Assembly: GCA_005656395.1 (NCBI GenBank)
Contig: SRSI01000074.1
Location: forward strand, 434,001 to 498,000
DNA length: 64,000 nt
From: Strongyloides papillosus
Lineage: Eukaryota; Nematoda; Chromadorea; Rhabditida; Strongyloididae
Direction: 5' to 3'
A program made the translations under genes and the position numbers. Shown here piece after piece: positions 46,985 to 57,601 of this stretch. A model generated the notes under the pieces. It had not been told where the DNA came from, ran no database searches, and worked only from the letters and a program-made list of their open reading frames with translations. Positions within the stretch are counted from its first letter, which is position 1; the number at the start of each line of letters is the position of its first letter.

Positions 46985-48939
46985 ATTCTGTGTCGATAAC
47001 TAAATATAAACTTCTGGTAGATATAAATAAATTATTAGTAAAATCTTTATTTTAATTGTATCGAGCATGTAGAAATGCTCATAATATATAATCACAATAA
47101 TATTTAAATTTATGTGAATTATATTTAAAGGAGAAATTTCAATTGTATTTATATTAAAATTTCACTTTATTTTAATTTTTTATACGTTATCTAGTACCTA
47201 CATACAATTAACTACAAATTCAAAATACTTTAATAAATTCGATAATATAAATAGATTATGTATTAAAGAGAGACCAACAATAAATGTAGTATTTTGTAAT
47301 TAGATTTTCGAAATTTTGATACTAAGATCATTGATGGACATTCTTTACAAAAAATTTACATTTCTGCTATTTCTTATCATAAATAAAAACTATTCTAATT
47401 TTGTCTTAGTCATAAATTCCTTAACATAAATAAACTTGGGATCAATGTAGTAAAATCGATATGCTATTTTTATTCTAACGAAGAGACGAATTCTAAAAAC
47501 TTTTGGTAAAAATTTAGCCGATTATTCTCAAAAAGCTGCCTTTTCAGATCTATTTTATAAGTTCTATGATGATTAAATTGAATTATCTTTAAGTTGGTGT
47601 GAAAAATGGTTATAATCCTATTTAAAGTATAATTTCAAGACAGCATGGGATTTTAAAATTATAGGAATTGGTTCAAAATAATTCAAATAATAATTTCAAG
47701 GACAACAATGTTTTTTAAATAAGGTGTCAAAAGTTAATAGCTACACTTTATAAAGAAATGAATGACGTAAAAAAATTAAACATAGAGAGTTAGATTGAAA
47801 GCTAATCTAAAAAATATGAACATATTGAAGTTTATTAGTTTCAAGCATGCTAAATTGCCTTTATTGAAGTACCATTCTAATCATTTATTTTTTCCATTTT
47901 TACTTCAAAAAGCCCATTTTGTAATTTTTATGACATTAACAAAATTAATTAAAGTCTATCTATGTATTTTTACTTCTAACAATCCGTTCCATCGTGGAAT
48001 TGATACAACTTGAAGATAGATACTTTAAACAATAAAACAAACTTTCCTTCAGCAAGACAATTTTTATTTTTATGATCTAATTGATTTTATTCATGCTAAA
48101 GCTTATTTAACTAACTCATTTTTTTAAAAGATTTAAAAAATTTATGGCAAACATAAAATAATATTTAGTAAAAGTTTGTAGACAGCTTTTAAAGAAAAAA
48201 AAATAAACTAAAAATCACCAAAACTATTGTTGAAAAGGTAAACACTTTTGTCATATGTACAAAAACCAAAATATTATTAGAAAATTTTTAATCAATCAAA
48301 AAAAATTTCAAACAGTGGTTTATAATCTTACATATCATGTATTTTTATACGCTATATAAATTAAACTATAATAATTTTTACCAAAAAATGCAATTTTGAT
48401 TTATATAGTAAGAATGTGAAGACTTCTAAAATATTATCTCATCGTTTCGAAAATTTTTATGACAAAATTTTCTTTCGAATTTTGAAATAATACATCTGAA
48501 ATACATCATTTATAACCAGGAAATACAATATTCGCCGCTTAAAATACTTTAAGATTTTTTCATTTATTCAAGTGATTTCATAAACAATAAATAAAAATTT
48601 ACCGTTTTTTAAGTTATTTTATTTCTTGAACAAGACACAACCATATTATTTTTTTATTGTCATCATCCTTTAACTTATTTTACTTCAATTCAAAAGCAAG
48701 TATTATATAATTAGAGGGAAAAATTTAAATGTATATAAAAAAGTTGTTCTTCTGAAAACATTACTTCCTATCATCTATAAAATAAAATTATAAGAAAACA
48801 AACTATTGATAAATAAATAATTAATACGGGTTGATATATAATCATAAGAACATTAAAAAAGATTTATTTGAGGAGAAAGATATACCAAATATAATTATAA
48901 ACAAAAAATAGTTACATATTTGAGGGTCTTTCATTTTTA
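46985..48939. other. Intergenic region, no confident gene
   Basis: About 2 kb between the hydrolase 5' end and the first C2H2 copy. A frame near 48050-48120 reads QQDN...NLW, vaguely like a Tc1-type transposase, but the spacing of catalytic residues does not fit. From about 48530 onward the DNA is related to the spacers at 50.5 and 52.5 kb (see tandem duplication). Confidence 0.4.
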
Positions 48940-49933
48940 TTAACAGTGTTTAACAAAGCATTTGTCAAACTGAGTTTCGTATTGAAGTAAGAGATCATCA
49001 CTTCCATTTACATGTATATACTGTTCTTCCTCGTTGTAATTCCATGCCAAATTATTTGGACATCCACTATTTGAAAATTTGTGAATACTTTTGTAATGTT
49101 CTTGTACAGAAGAAATGTTAAAGAACTTTTTTGATGTTCCTTTCTGATTAAGGCAATACATACATTCTAAAACATTGAATTCATTTAACATCAAATGATC
49201 CTTAAATACATGCTGAATTTTTCTTTTTCCACCAAGGAATGTTCTATTACATTGGAGGCATTCATCTATGATTTTTTCTTTCTCAATAAATATTTTATCA
49301 TCCAATGATCTTAAACATAAATACTCAGAATATTTCATTTTTACTGGCTTATGAAGATTTTCATTTCCATTAAATATGTTATTTGAGGCCGATTTTCTAT
49401 CTGAATCATTAGAATTTTCATGGTTTGGATCTAAAAGTTTACTAATAGTGTAAGAAAGTTATTGTTTTAAACTTACCATTATCCTTTTCAACAGTAGTTA
49501 CATTGACAACCTCAGTTTTTATATTTGAAATTAAGGATTCATCTTCAGCTTTACCATTATCGATAGTGTTTTCTTCACTGTCATTTGAAATGGCACTTTC
49601 TGAATCCGAAGTTATACTCTTCTCTGATTTGACAGTTACTGAAAATTCAACACTATCCATGTCAGAGGAAGCTTCAATTTTCAAAGATAATTCCATCAAT
49701 GAAGTAATTAATTTACGAATCCCTAAGTTTGTTGTTTTCTTGAAATCAAAATGTTGAAAACATTCTTGATGGCATTCCAAGTCATCATAAGTTGAAAACT
49801 GGGAGTCACATTCAAGACATTTGAAACGATTGTAATTGATGTGTTTTTCGAAATGATGGTATCTTCTTTCATCGGATGTAAATATTTTATTACAAATGAA
49901 GCAATAAAAAGAGTTATCACTTCTCATAGACAT
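48940..49933 (-). CDS. C2H2 zinc-finger protein, tandem copy A
   Basis: Exon 49933-49477, intron 46 bp (GTAAGT...TTTTAG), exon 49430-48940; 315 residues. Two fingers lie near the N-terminus (CFICNKIFTSDERRYHHFEKH-type and CLECDSQFSTYDDLECH), then a Ser/Glu/Asp-rich linker with an IKTE sumoylation-like motif, then two C-terminal finger-like units (CLQCNRTFLGGKRKIQH; CMYCLNQKG...H). The latter has a longer Cys-His loop than usual. No linker consensus TGEKP is present, so DNA versus RNA or protein binding is open. I recognise no named ortholog. The likely start is MSMRSDNSF at 49933, just after an acceptor-like ATTAG. Confidence 0.78.
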
Positions 49934-50909
49934 TATTTCTTCATACAATAAATAACGCTTCCCTAATAAAACAATAGTTATTTTTAAAAGAAAAAGAAAT
50001 TAACTTTATCTAATCAGTTGTAACGAAATTTTAAATTATAACAAGACAAGCACCCGATGAATTTCGTAATTACAGTTCAAAGATAATAAATTAGGGAGCA
50101 ATCGTATATACAAGAGAATAAATATCAAGATCGTGAATTTTTGGAATACCATCATATTATCACATTTCCACAAATTATGGAGCGAGTTTTGGTAAGAAAA
50201 AAAACTAACAATTAAATTTTAGGTAACTTTAAAAGTGAAATATTTATTTTCGTATAAAAATCTAAAAATTATATGAAAGTAAATGATTCTTTTTAACAGT
50301 GAAATAGGTTAGATGACGGTATTTTATTCAAGAACTTGATAATATCTATACTGTTCTGATTGTATTCAGGTATCTAATGTAAAATTAAAATGAAATTAAT
50401 TTGAAAATTGACCATGCTATCATATATTATTTAATAATTTTATTCGTAAGACCTTAACATTTGATAACAGTGATATTAAACTGTTTTTTATATAAAAAAT
50501 ATTCCTTGCTTGAAATACTCTAAGATGTTTTTAATTATTGAAATGCACTTATATAAAAAATTTCAAAATTCAACTGTTTTCAAAAGCAATTTTATTTCTT
50601 CATTAGAACACAATCGCACCACTTATTCTTATTACCACTATATCTTAATTTATATTTGATTCAATTTCAATCTAAGCATCATTACACTAGAGGAAAGGAT
50701 TCGAATGTACATAAAAATAAGTTGTTTTTCTAACGACATTTCTTACAATCGCTTTTAAAATAATAATATGAAAAAACAAACTACCGTTAAATGATAAATC
50801 GGTATTACAAGTCTAAATACAAGCATAGGAAAATATAATTTGAAAATATTTATTTAAGAAGAAAAAGATACAAAACACTAAATAGAACTAAAAATTATTA
50901 TATATTTTA

Positions 50910-51921
50910 TTATCGTTTCCTTCTACCAAATTTCTTGCTTTTGATAAAGCATTTGACAAATTGAGTTTCATATTGAGCCAAGAGATCAACACTTCCATTT
51001 ACATGTATATATTTTTCTTTTCCATTGTAATTACATGCCAAATTATTTGGACATCCATGTCTTGGAAAATTATGAACTTCTTTGTAATGATCTTGTACAG
51101 AAGAAACGTCCAAGAATTTTCTAGATTCGCCTTTCTCATTAATACAATACGCACATTCTAAAACTTCGAATTCATTCAACATTATATGATCTTTAAATAC
51201 ATGCATAATTTTTCTCCTTGCACTCATGAATACTCTATGACATTGTAGGCACTTATTTATAATTTTATTATTTATTCTAAATCTTTTTATTTCTAACATT
51301 CGTGTGCACAAATACTCAGATCGTTTCATCTTTATTGGACTACCAAGGTTTTCCACATTTAATGTATTATTTGAGGTCCAATTTCTTCCTGAATCACTAG
51401 AATTCTCTTTCTTTGGTTCTAAAAGTTTATTAATTGTAAAATAAAGTTAATGCTTTAAACTTACCATCATCTTTTTCAACATTAATTGAATTTATAACCT
51501 CAGTATTTATATTTGAAACTAAAGACTTATCTTTAGCTCTGCCATTGTCGATAGTGTTTTCTTCACTGTCATTTGAAATATCACTTTCTGGATTCCCAGT
51601 CTTATTCTTTTCTGTTTCGACAGTTAGCAAAAATTTAACACTATCCATGTCAGCGGAAGCTACTATTTTTGATGATAATTCCATCAATGAAGTTATTAAT
51701 TTGCGAACCCCTATATTTGTTGTTTTCTGGAAGTCAAAATGTTTAAAACATTGTTGATGGCATTTCAAATTATCATAAGTGGAATATTGAGAGTCACATT
51801 CAAGACACTTGAAGCGATTGTAATTGACGTGTTGCTCGAAATGAAGGTATTTTCCTTCCTCAGATATAATTATTTCACAACAAATGAAACAATAAAAAGG
51901 GCAATCGCTATTTATAGACAT
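50910..51921 (-). CDS. C2H2 zinc-finger protein, tandem copy B
   Basis: Exon 51921-51465, intron 46 bp, exon 51418-50910; 321 residues. It is a clear paralogue of the copy ending at 48940: first exons are identical in length (457 nt), the intron has the same length and phase, and blocks such as NYNRFKCLECDSQ and NDSEENTIDNG are shared. Differences include an altered first finger (CCEIII for CNKIFT), loss of the IKTE motif (INTE here) and a basic C-terminal extension, KSKKFGRRKR, which could be a nuclear signal. The acceptor-like TATTTTAG sits 17 nt before the ATG. Both copies remain open, implying both are under selection or are recent enough not to have decayed. Confidence 0.78.
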
Positions 51922-52908
51922 TGTTTCTTCACGGACTAAAATAATATTTTCTTGGAAAAAGACAATAGTATTCTCTAAAAGAAAAGTAAATAAATGTTAA
52001 TTAGTTGTAGTGAAATTCTAAATGACTTTAAGATAAATAACCAATAAATTCCGTACTTAGGTTCAAAAATAATGAATTAAAAGATAATTATTATATATAC
52101 ACGAAAAGAAATATCAAGATTATAAATTTTTGTAGTAACACCGTATTACCACTACTCCACAAATTGGTGGGAGTTTTTTGTTAAAAAAATAAAGCTAGCC
52201 ATCAAATTTAAAACAACTTTGTGAGTAAAATGTTTTCTTACAAAAATTTACAAATTAGATGAAAGTAATTGATTTTGTAACATTGAAAATCGGTGAGATT
52301 ACGATATTTTATTCAAGAACTTGTTAATATTTCTATTCTTCTGATAATACGAGGGGTTTTTAATGTAAAATAAAAGTAAAAATATTTTGAAAAGTGACAA
52401 TTTATCGTATATTGTTTATTAACTTTATTCTTATGAACTCAATATTTGAACAGGGTGATAATAACCTATTTCTCTGTGAAAGATCCTTCCTGAATGAAAT
52501 AGTCTAAGATCTTTTTTATTTGTTGAAATGATTGTACAAAGGATAAATTAATAATTAAACTGCTTTTCAAAGTAACTCTTATTTATCAAATTACAATCAT
52601 ATCAGCCATTTTTATTCCCGTCATATCTTAACTTGGGTTTTTTGCAATTTCAATCAAGGAGCATTTAAATAGAAGGAAGAACTTAAATTTCATAAAACAA
52701 TTAATTTGATATAATCATTATAATAAAAGTTATGTAGAAAATTTAATGATATGCAAGGGACAAAGACTTTTTTAAAACAGTATGAACACCATATTTGTAC
52801 AAAATTTTTATTTTCAAACATCCATAAAGTTAAAAATAGGAGAAATTGTTAATCATTTATCTATAAATATAATATACCTCTATACACAAAAAAATAATCT
52901 ATACAAAT

Positions 52909-55317
52909 TTAAGCATCAAATATGTCAACTAAAGTGTCATCAATATAAATATGGCTATTAGTTGATTGTGATGATCGTCGGTTTCGTCGAATTGGCGTTC
53001 TAGTGATTTGTGAGGAAGTTAATGATCTAGTAGCAACTGTGAGTGAACTACTTTTATGTATACTTTGAATAGGAAGCCGGCTATTATTTTGAGAAGAATG
53101 TTCCGAGAACTGTATTGTACTTCCAGAAGGTAATCCCAAAAGAAATTGTCGTCTCTGGAGGACGTATCTACGGATGGCTCTTGTAATTACAGAAGCAGCG
53201 ATATTTCTAATCTCTTCTCCTGTTATACCATTTCGCTCTTCTAAAAATTGAATGAGCTCAGTGTGATTATTTGCTATTGCGTAACTTAACGGAGTTGTTC
53301 CATTTACCCGTGAATATGGATTCACTATGGCACCATACCTTATCAATAGATGAACAACCTCTGTTTTGCCGCGAGCACATGCTGCATGTAATGGTGTCTC
53401 TTCATCTCTATCAATAGTATTAATCTCAACTCCATGATCTATTAACTCTTGAACACAAGCTACAAAGCCACAACAAGCTGCAGCATGAAGAACCGATCGA
53501 TCTAGTATATCTTCAGCCGCTTTATCGAATCCTAATTCTGATATCATAACATTTAATGTATGAGCTTGCCCACCTAACGCTGCATAAAAAAGAGCTGTCC
53601 TAAGATTAGTATCTACTTTATCAATAACACCATCAGATGTACAAAATAACTGAACTACATCCGTAAAACCATTTCCGGCTGCAATATGCAACGGTGTTGC
53701 ACCAGCCTTATCCTCAGCAGTTACAGTCCATCCTTGTTGTAGTAGTCTTTTGCAGATAGATACATTACCAGTAAATGCAGCAAGGTGAAGTGCTGTGTAC
53801 TTATGGTTATCTATTCCGTGACGTGGTATGTCAAAGGTTTTTAACATTTTACTGATGACTCTCTCGTTTTCAGATACAACAGCCCACATAAATGGTGTTC
53901 GTTCTTCCTTGTCAGCCATTTCCCAGTAGTTGTAAGACTTATTTGTTACCAACGAAATAAGTATTGGCCAACTTATCTCAGCAGCATAATGTACCGGTGT
54001 AGCACGATATTTGTCACATGCATCATACCTAGCACCACTCTTTAACAACAACTCAACAATCTCAATTCTCCCGTTTTGTGTTGCATAATGTAATGGTGTC
54101 CTGGCATCCTCATCATAAATCTCTGTTGGCATTTTACATTCTTCCAGAAGAATTTGAACACCCTCGATGTTATTGGCAAGGACTGCTATATGTAATGGAG
54201 ACATTCCATAACTATTTCTTGACATTGCAGGTAATGGTTTTTTTGTACATAAATATCTTATGACTTCATAAGCACAATTGTTTCCACAAGCTAACATCAA
54301 TGGAGTATTCCCATAAATGTCACGTACAGTGGTAGGTAAATCGAGGGATTCCTCCATAAATCGCACTACACATTCCAAACTTCCAGATGCCGCGGCGTAG
54401 TGCATTGGTAACCTGTTGTATCCATCATACATCTTCCTCAGTAACTTTTCACTTTTGTTTGGGAAAGCATCCAACAGAAGACATAATATTTCTGAAGATG
54501 ACTTTGTTGCAGCAACATGAAGTGTCGTTATTCCTTGGTTATCCTTAGACAAAATAAAATCATCCGTTACTGGTAATTGACTTAACATCCACTTTAGTAC
54601 TTTTGTGGAGTCACATCTAACAGCCCAATACATGGCAGTTCTCCCAAGATTATCCTTGTCCTCAATTGATAGTCCTTTTTTGAGTAGAACCGTGGCTATT
54701 TCAGGTTTATCAGCCATACATGCCAATGTCAAGATTGATCGGCCCTGCAAATCCTTTGCATGGATGACGTTCGCCAATGATGGAATCCTCAACAGTTCTT
54801 CAAATTCTTGATGATCCTCCAGTAATATAACATTACAGATCTTCTCATAAAAATCTCTATCGTCAGCAGGATTACCCCCAAAGTTGTTTATCGATGCCAT
54901 TGGGTGGGCAGTCTCCAGTAGTGATTTATGATCACACAATAAGTCAGAAATCTTCGTTTCAGTAGGGGCAGAAAAACCAATAATATGTTTTATTCTAAGT
55001 GGATCTTCAAATACAATCTAAAAATAAACAGAAAAATAAAAAAGTACTAAATAATAAGGATAACATACAGATTCTTTATAATCCCTGTAAATAAAGTATG
55101 ACAAAAATGATGACTCAAATAGATCATTACAACAAGACAGCAGCTGTCTCCTATTATTTCCATCCACTTTAATAGTATTATCACCGTCAACGATATCTTT
55201 GACACCACAACTTCTGTTATTATTGAAAATATTGTCACCTGAAGTGTGGTTAAGAAATTTTAGAGACTCCATGCAATCAGAACCTGATGGTGTGTTAGTA
55301 GTAATATTGTCATGCAT
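52909..55317 (-). CDS. nphp-2: Inversin/NPHP2-type ankyrin-repeat protein
   Basis: Exon 55317-55069, intron 51 bp, exon 55017-52909; 785 residues. About a dozen or more ankyrin repeats span most of the second exon (for example RTPLHYATQNGRIEIVELLL, TALHLAAFTGNVSICKRLL). Two blocks identify inversin: DKEERTPFMWAVVSENERVI (compare KDERTPFMWA in human inversin) and TPLSYAIANNHTELIQFLEE followed by IRNIAASVITRAIRRYVLQR, the IQ motif region. The Ser/Arg-rich tail is disordered and much shorter than in vertebrates. Inversin marks the middle segment of cilia; in C. elegans it acts in sensory neurons. An imperfect X-box-like site lies upstream at 55571-55584. Confidence 0.85.
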
Positions 55318-56121
55318 TGCTTTTGTCTATCACACCTACAAACAATTAGTTAAAAAATAAAAATAAACTATGATCAAACAAAATGAACAGACAACATATT
55401 GTAAATTTAGTATACACGAAAAAAAAATCCAAATTTCTAACGTAAAAAAAATGTTTCCACCCTACAATATCCCTAACCTAAAATAAAATAAAAAAAACCT
55501 CTATATTTCCAGACGCACTGTGACACACACCTTATACTACAACGTAACCAATACCATTCAATTGAACTTGGTTGCGAAAGCAAAAATGATTTGAACTGAT
55601 TTTTTTTTAAATATTTATACAGCAGATTGTCATCGGATTTGTCATCAAAATTTCTTACTGATTACCTTTTTTTTGTAGAAGTAGCTAGTGGTCTTAGCTA
55701 GAATGCTTACTAAATTAAGAAGTGGTATATGATAATATGTTAGGGTAACATGAAAAAAAACCAATATCTAGAAAGGTAGAAAATAGTACGTTTAAGATTG
55801 GGAATTTGTTTTATATGACAAACACATCTTCAAGAGGATTAAAATAAAATATAATAGAAGTTGCACATTTTTACTGTATATACAGTTAAATTATTTTGCT
55901 TTTTTACGTAAATCAAGGGATTCATAACCTATGTAACTAATAGACAATTGTTAGAGTTTGTACATTATATTTCATTGGGGAAATTGCACTTTTATGAACA
56001 AAAAAATGATGCTAATTGAGCATTTATTTGTAAAATTATAGGATATATTATCAATTTAAAATGTTAGTGAGTTTAATATATGTTTTATTTTAACAAGCCA
56101 TTAGTATATTGTATTTATTCT
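55318..56121. promoter_or_regulatory. Upstream region of the inversin gene
   Basis: This 0.8-kb spacer lies between the inversin ATG and the PDZ-like pseudogene. It is somewhat less AT-rich at 55500-55640. GTTGCGAAAGCAAA at 55571-55584 resembles an RFX X-box with three mismatches. No gene seen. Confidence 0.35.
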
Positions 56122-56709
56122 TCAAATGAAGTTGACTTCTTTCTGTGGCACTGGATCGGTAAAGATAATATTATTTGTATCGCTTTCAATTTTTTTTGTC
56201 TTTAGAACATCTTTAATTATAACATTGTTATTTAAAATTTTTGATCTATTAGAACGTAAAGATATACAATGAAATTTATATCTGTCATTTTTCTCAGGCA
56301 AATTACTGGGACTTGTACTTCTTTTGTTACCCTTTGAAATGTTGAATCTTGTATAGATCACAAAAATTTAAGAAATCTCCAAACTTTTTTTACTACTATC
56401 ATTTGATAATATCTTTTTTTTCTGATTTTATAGTATTAATTATATCATCTTCTAATGAAAATGAAGATGATTTAACATAGTTGTTCTTTCGACTTTTATC
56501 TGTGTTGTTCTTTAACAAGCTCTTTTTACAACAAATGAGAACTTTAGAAATGTATTTTGATCTTTAAGTATCATTTGAAAAATTTCTTCTGCATTATTTA
56601 TGGGAATACCACTGATATCAAGTATATAATCATCTTGAGAAAATAATTCATAAACTATCGTAGTTCTAAAGTTGACAACGCGATCGTTCCAAAAGAAACT
56701 TTGATTACG
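56122..56709 (-). pseudogene. Decayed PDZ-domain-like gene
   Basis: After an acceptor-like TATTTTTTAG, the frame from 56709 reads a PDZ-like segment (DDYILDISGIPINNAEEIF) to a stop at 56514-56512. A potential 30-bp intron GTAAAA...CACAG could bypass it, but the reading then meets further stops. The next stretches are open only in other frames, and the last segment (GNKRSTSPSNLPEKNDRYKF, HCISLRSNRSK) is open to a stop at 56122. At least two frame changes and several stops are needed for one protein. No upstream exon with the rest of the PDZ fold is visible. I read this as a pseudogene of a nematode PDZ family; a multi-exon gene with unusual micro-introns is less likely. Confidence 0.5.
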
Positions 56710-57002
56710 CTAAAAAATATATAAGGATGTCAACTTTAATATCTAGTTAAACTACATATTTTGTTATGACGACAATATGTCATCAAGTTTCAACTAAATA
56801 TTAATCCTAATATATTTCTTATTGTAGGAGATAACTTCTAAGACACATAAAACTCCATAGGATTCTATTCTATAGATAGAAAAGTATCTTTATAAGGTAA
56901 TTGTAATATTTTAGTGTTAACGTACTGAATATTTAGGAGGAAAGGCTATAATTAATAAATTTTATCTATAAAAACACCTTGCGCTACTTACGTACAAGGA
57001 AA

Positions 57003-57266
57003 ATGGGACAAAATTTCTCCACATCTAATAACCAAAATTCTTCCACTTCCAATAACCAAATACCATCTGAAGGTAAATTTTAAAATAGTTAACTTTTTTT
57101 AAATATCTTATTTTCAGATAAATGTGATGGACGAACCAGAACATTAAGAGAGAAGGCATTACCAGCAAAAGTGAAAAAGGCCATTGAGAAAAAGAAGAAG
57201 AAACAATATTTTTTAGATCACGTAAGATCAAAAAGAAAGTGTTTGAAAGGATCTAGTCAGAAATAG
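57003..57266 (+). CDS. Small basic predicted N-myristoylated protein, two exons
   Basis: Exon 57003-57072, intron 45 bp (GTAAAT...TTTTCAG), exon 57118-57266; 72 residues. MGQNFSTSNNQNSSTSNNQ gives an N-terminal Gly2 with Ser6, the N-myristoyltransferase pattern, then a Ser/Asn linker. The second exon is strongly basic: LREKALPAKVKKAIEKKKKK, then FLDHVRSKRK. A lipid anchor plus a polybasic helix suggests a MARCKS-like peripheral membrane association, which is inference. No family is recognised. It starts a divergent arrangement with the PDZ-like pseudogene and lies upstream of POLD1 on the same strand, 335 bp apart. Confidence 0.7.
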
Positions 57267-57601
57267 TGGACTCGCCTTTTTCTGAATAAAGTATTTTAAA
57301 ATAAAAATTAATTACTTTTTAATAAATAATTAATTTTAAAGTCTTTTTAACATGTTAAACAAAAAATAATAAATTTATCAAAAACCTAAAGTTCACTTTA
57401 CCAACTACTAATATTACTAGTAAACAATGAAGTACACCAAATACCGTTGAAATCAGGTAAAATTAGGATTGTTTTGAAATTTAAAAATTACAAAAGGCAT
57501 AATTCCAATTTCTCTTACCAAGAAAATAAGGCGCTAAATATTTTAATGAATACATTGTTACAATTTGTCGTATTTTTACTTAGTTTTTTAATTTTTCCAG
57601 A
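57267..57601 (+). promoter_or_regulatory. POLD1 promoter region with E2F-like site and trans-splice acceptor
   Basis: A TTTAGCGCC element (reverse of 57530-57538) close to the E2F consensus lies about 65 bp before the POLD1 ATG. ATTTTTCCAG ends one base before the ATG and is a strong trans-splice acceptor candidate. Confidence 0.4.

Larger units (their letters stand above)
48530..52740. repeat. Tandem segmental duplication, unit about 1.99 kb
   Basis: Two C2H2 genes with matching exon/intron structure have ATGs 1988 bp apart, and the DNA between and around them is also alignable. For example TATTTTATTCAAGAACTTG occurs at about 50320 and again at about 52300. The 3' flank occurs three times (starting near 48530, 50500 and 52485), the gene only twice, so a duplication breakpoint lies in the 52.5-52.9 kb region next to the inversin gene. 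Divergence in spacers is substantial, so the event is not very recent. Confidence 0.75.

Noticed and set aside
47300..48130. Decayed Tc1/mariner-like transposase suggested by a QQDN...NLW reading near 48050-48130 and an SNEE-like reading near 47470
   Set aside because: The distance between the two blocks (about 190 codons) is far too large for a DD34E core, frames are riddled with stops, and no terminal inverted repeats were seen.
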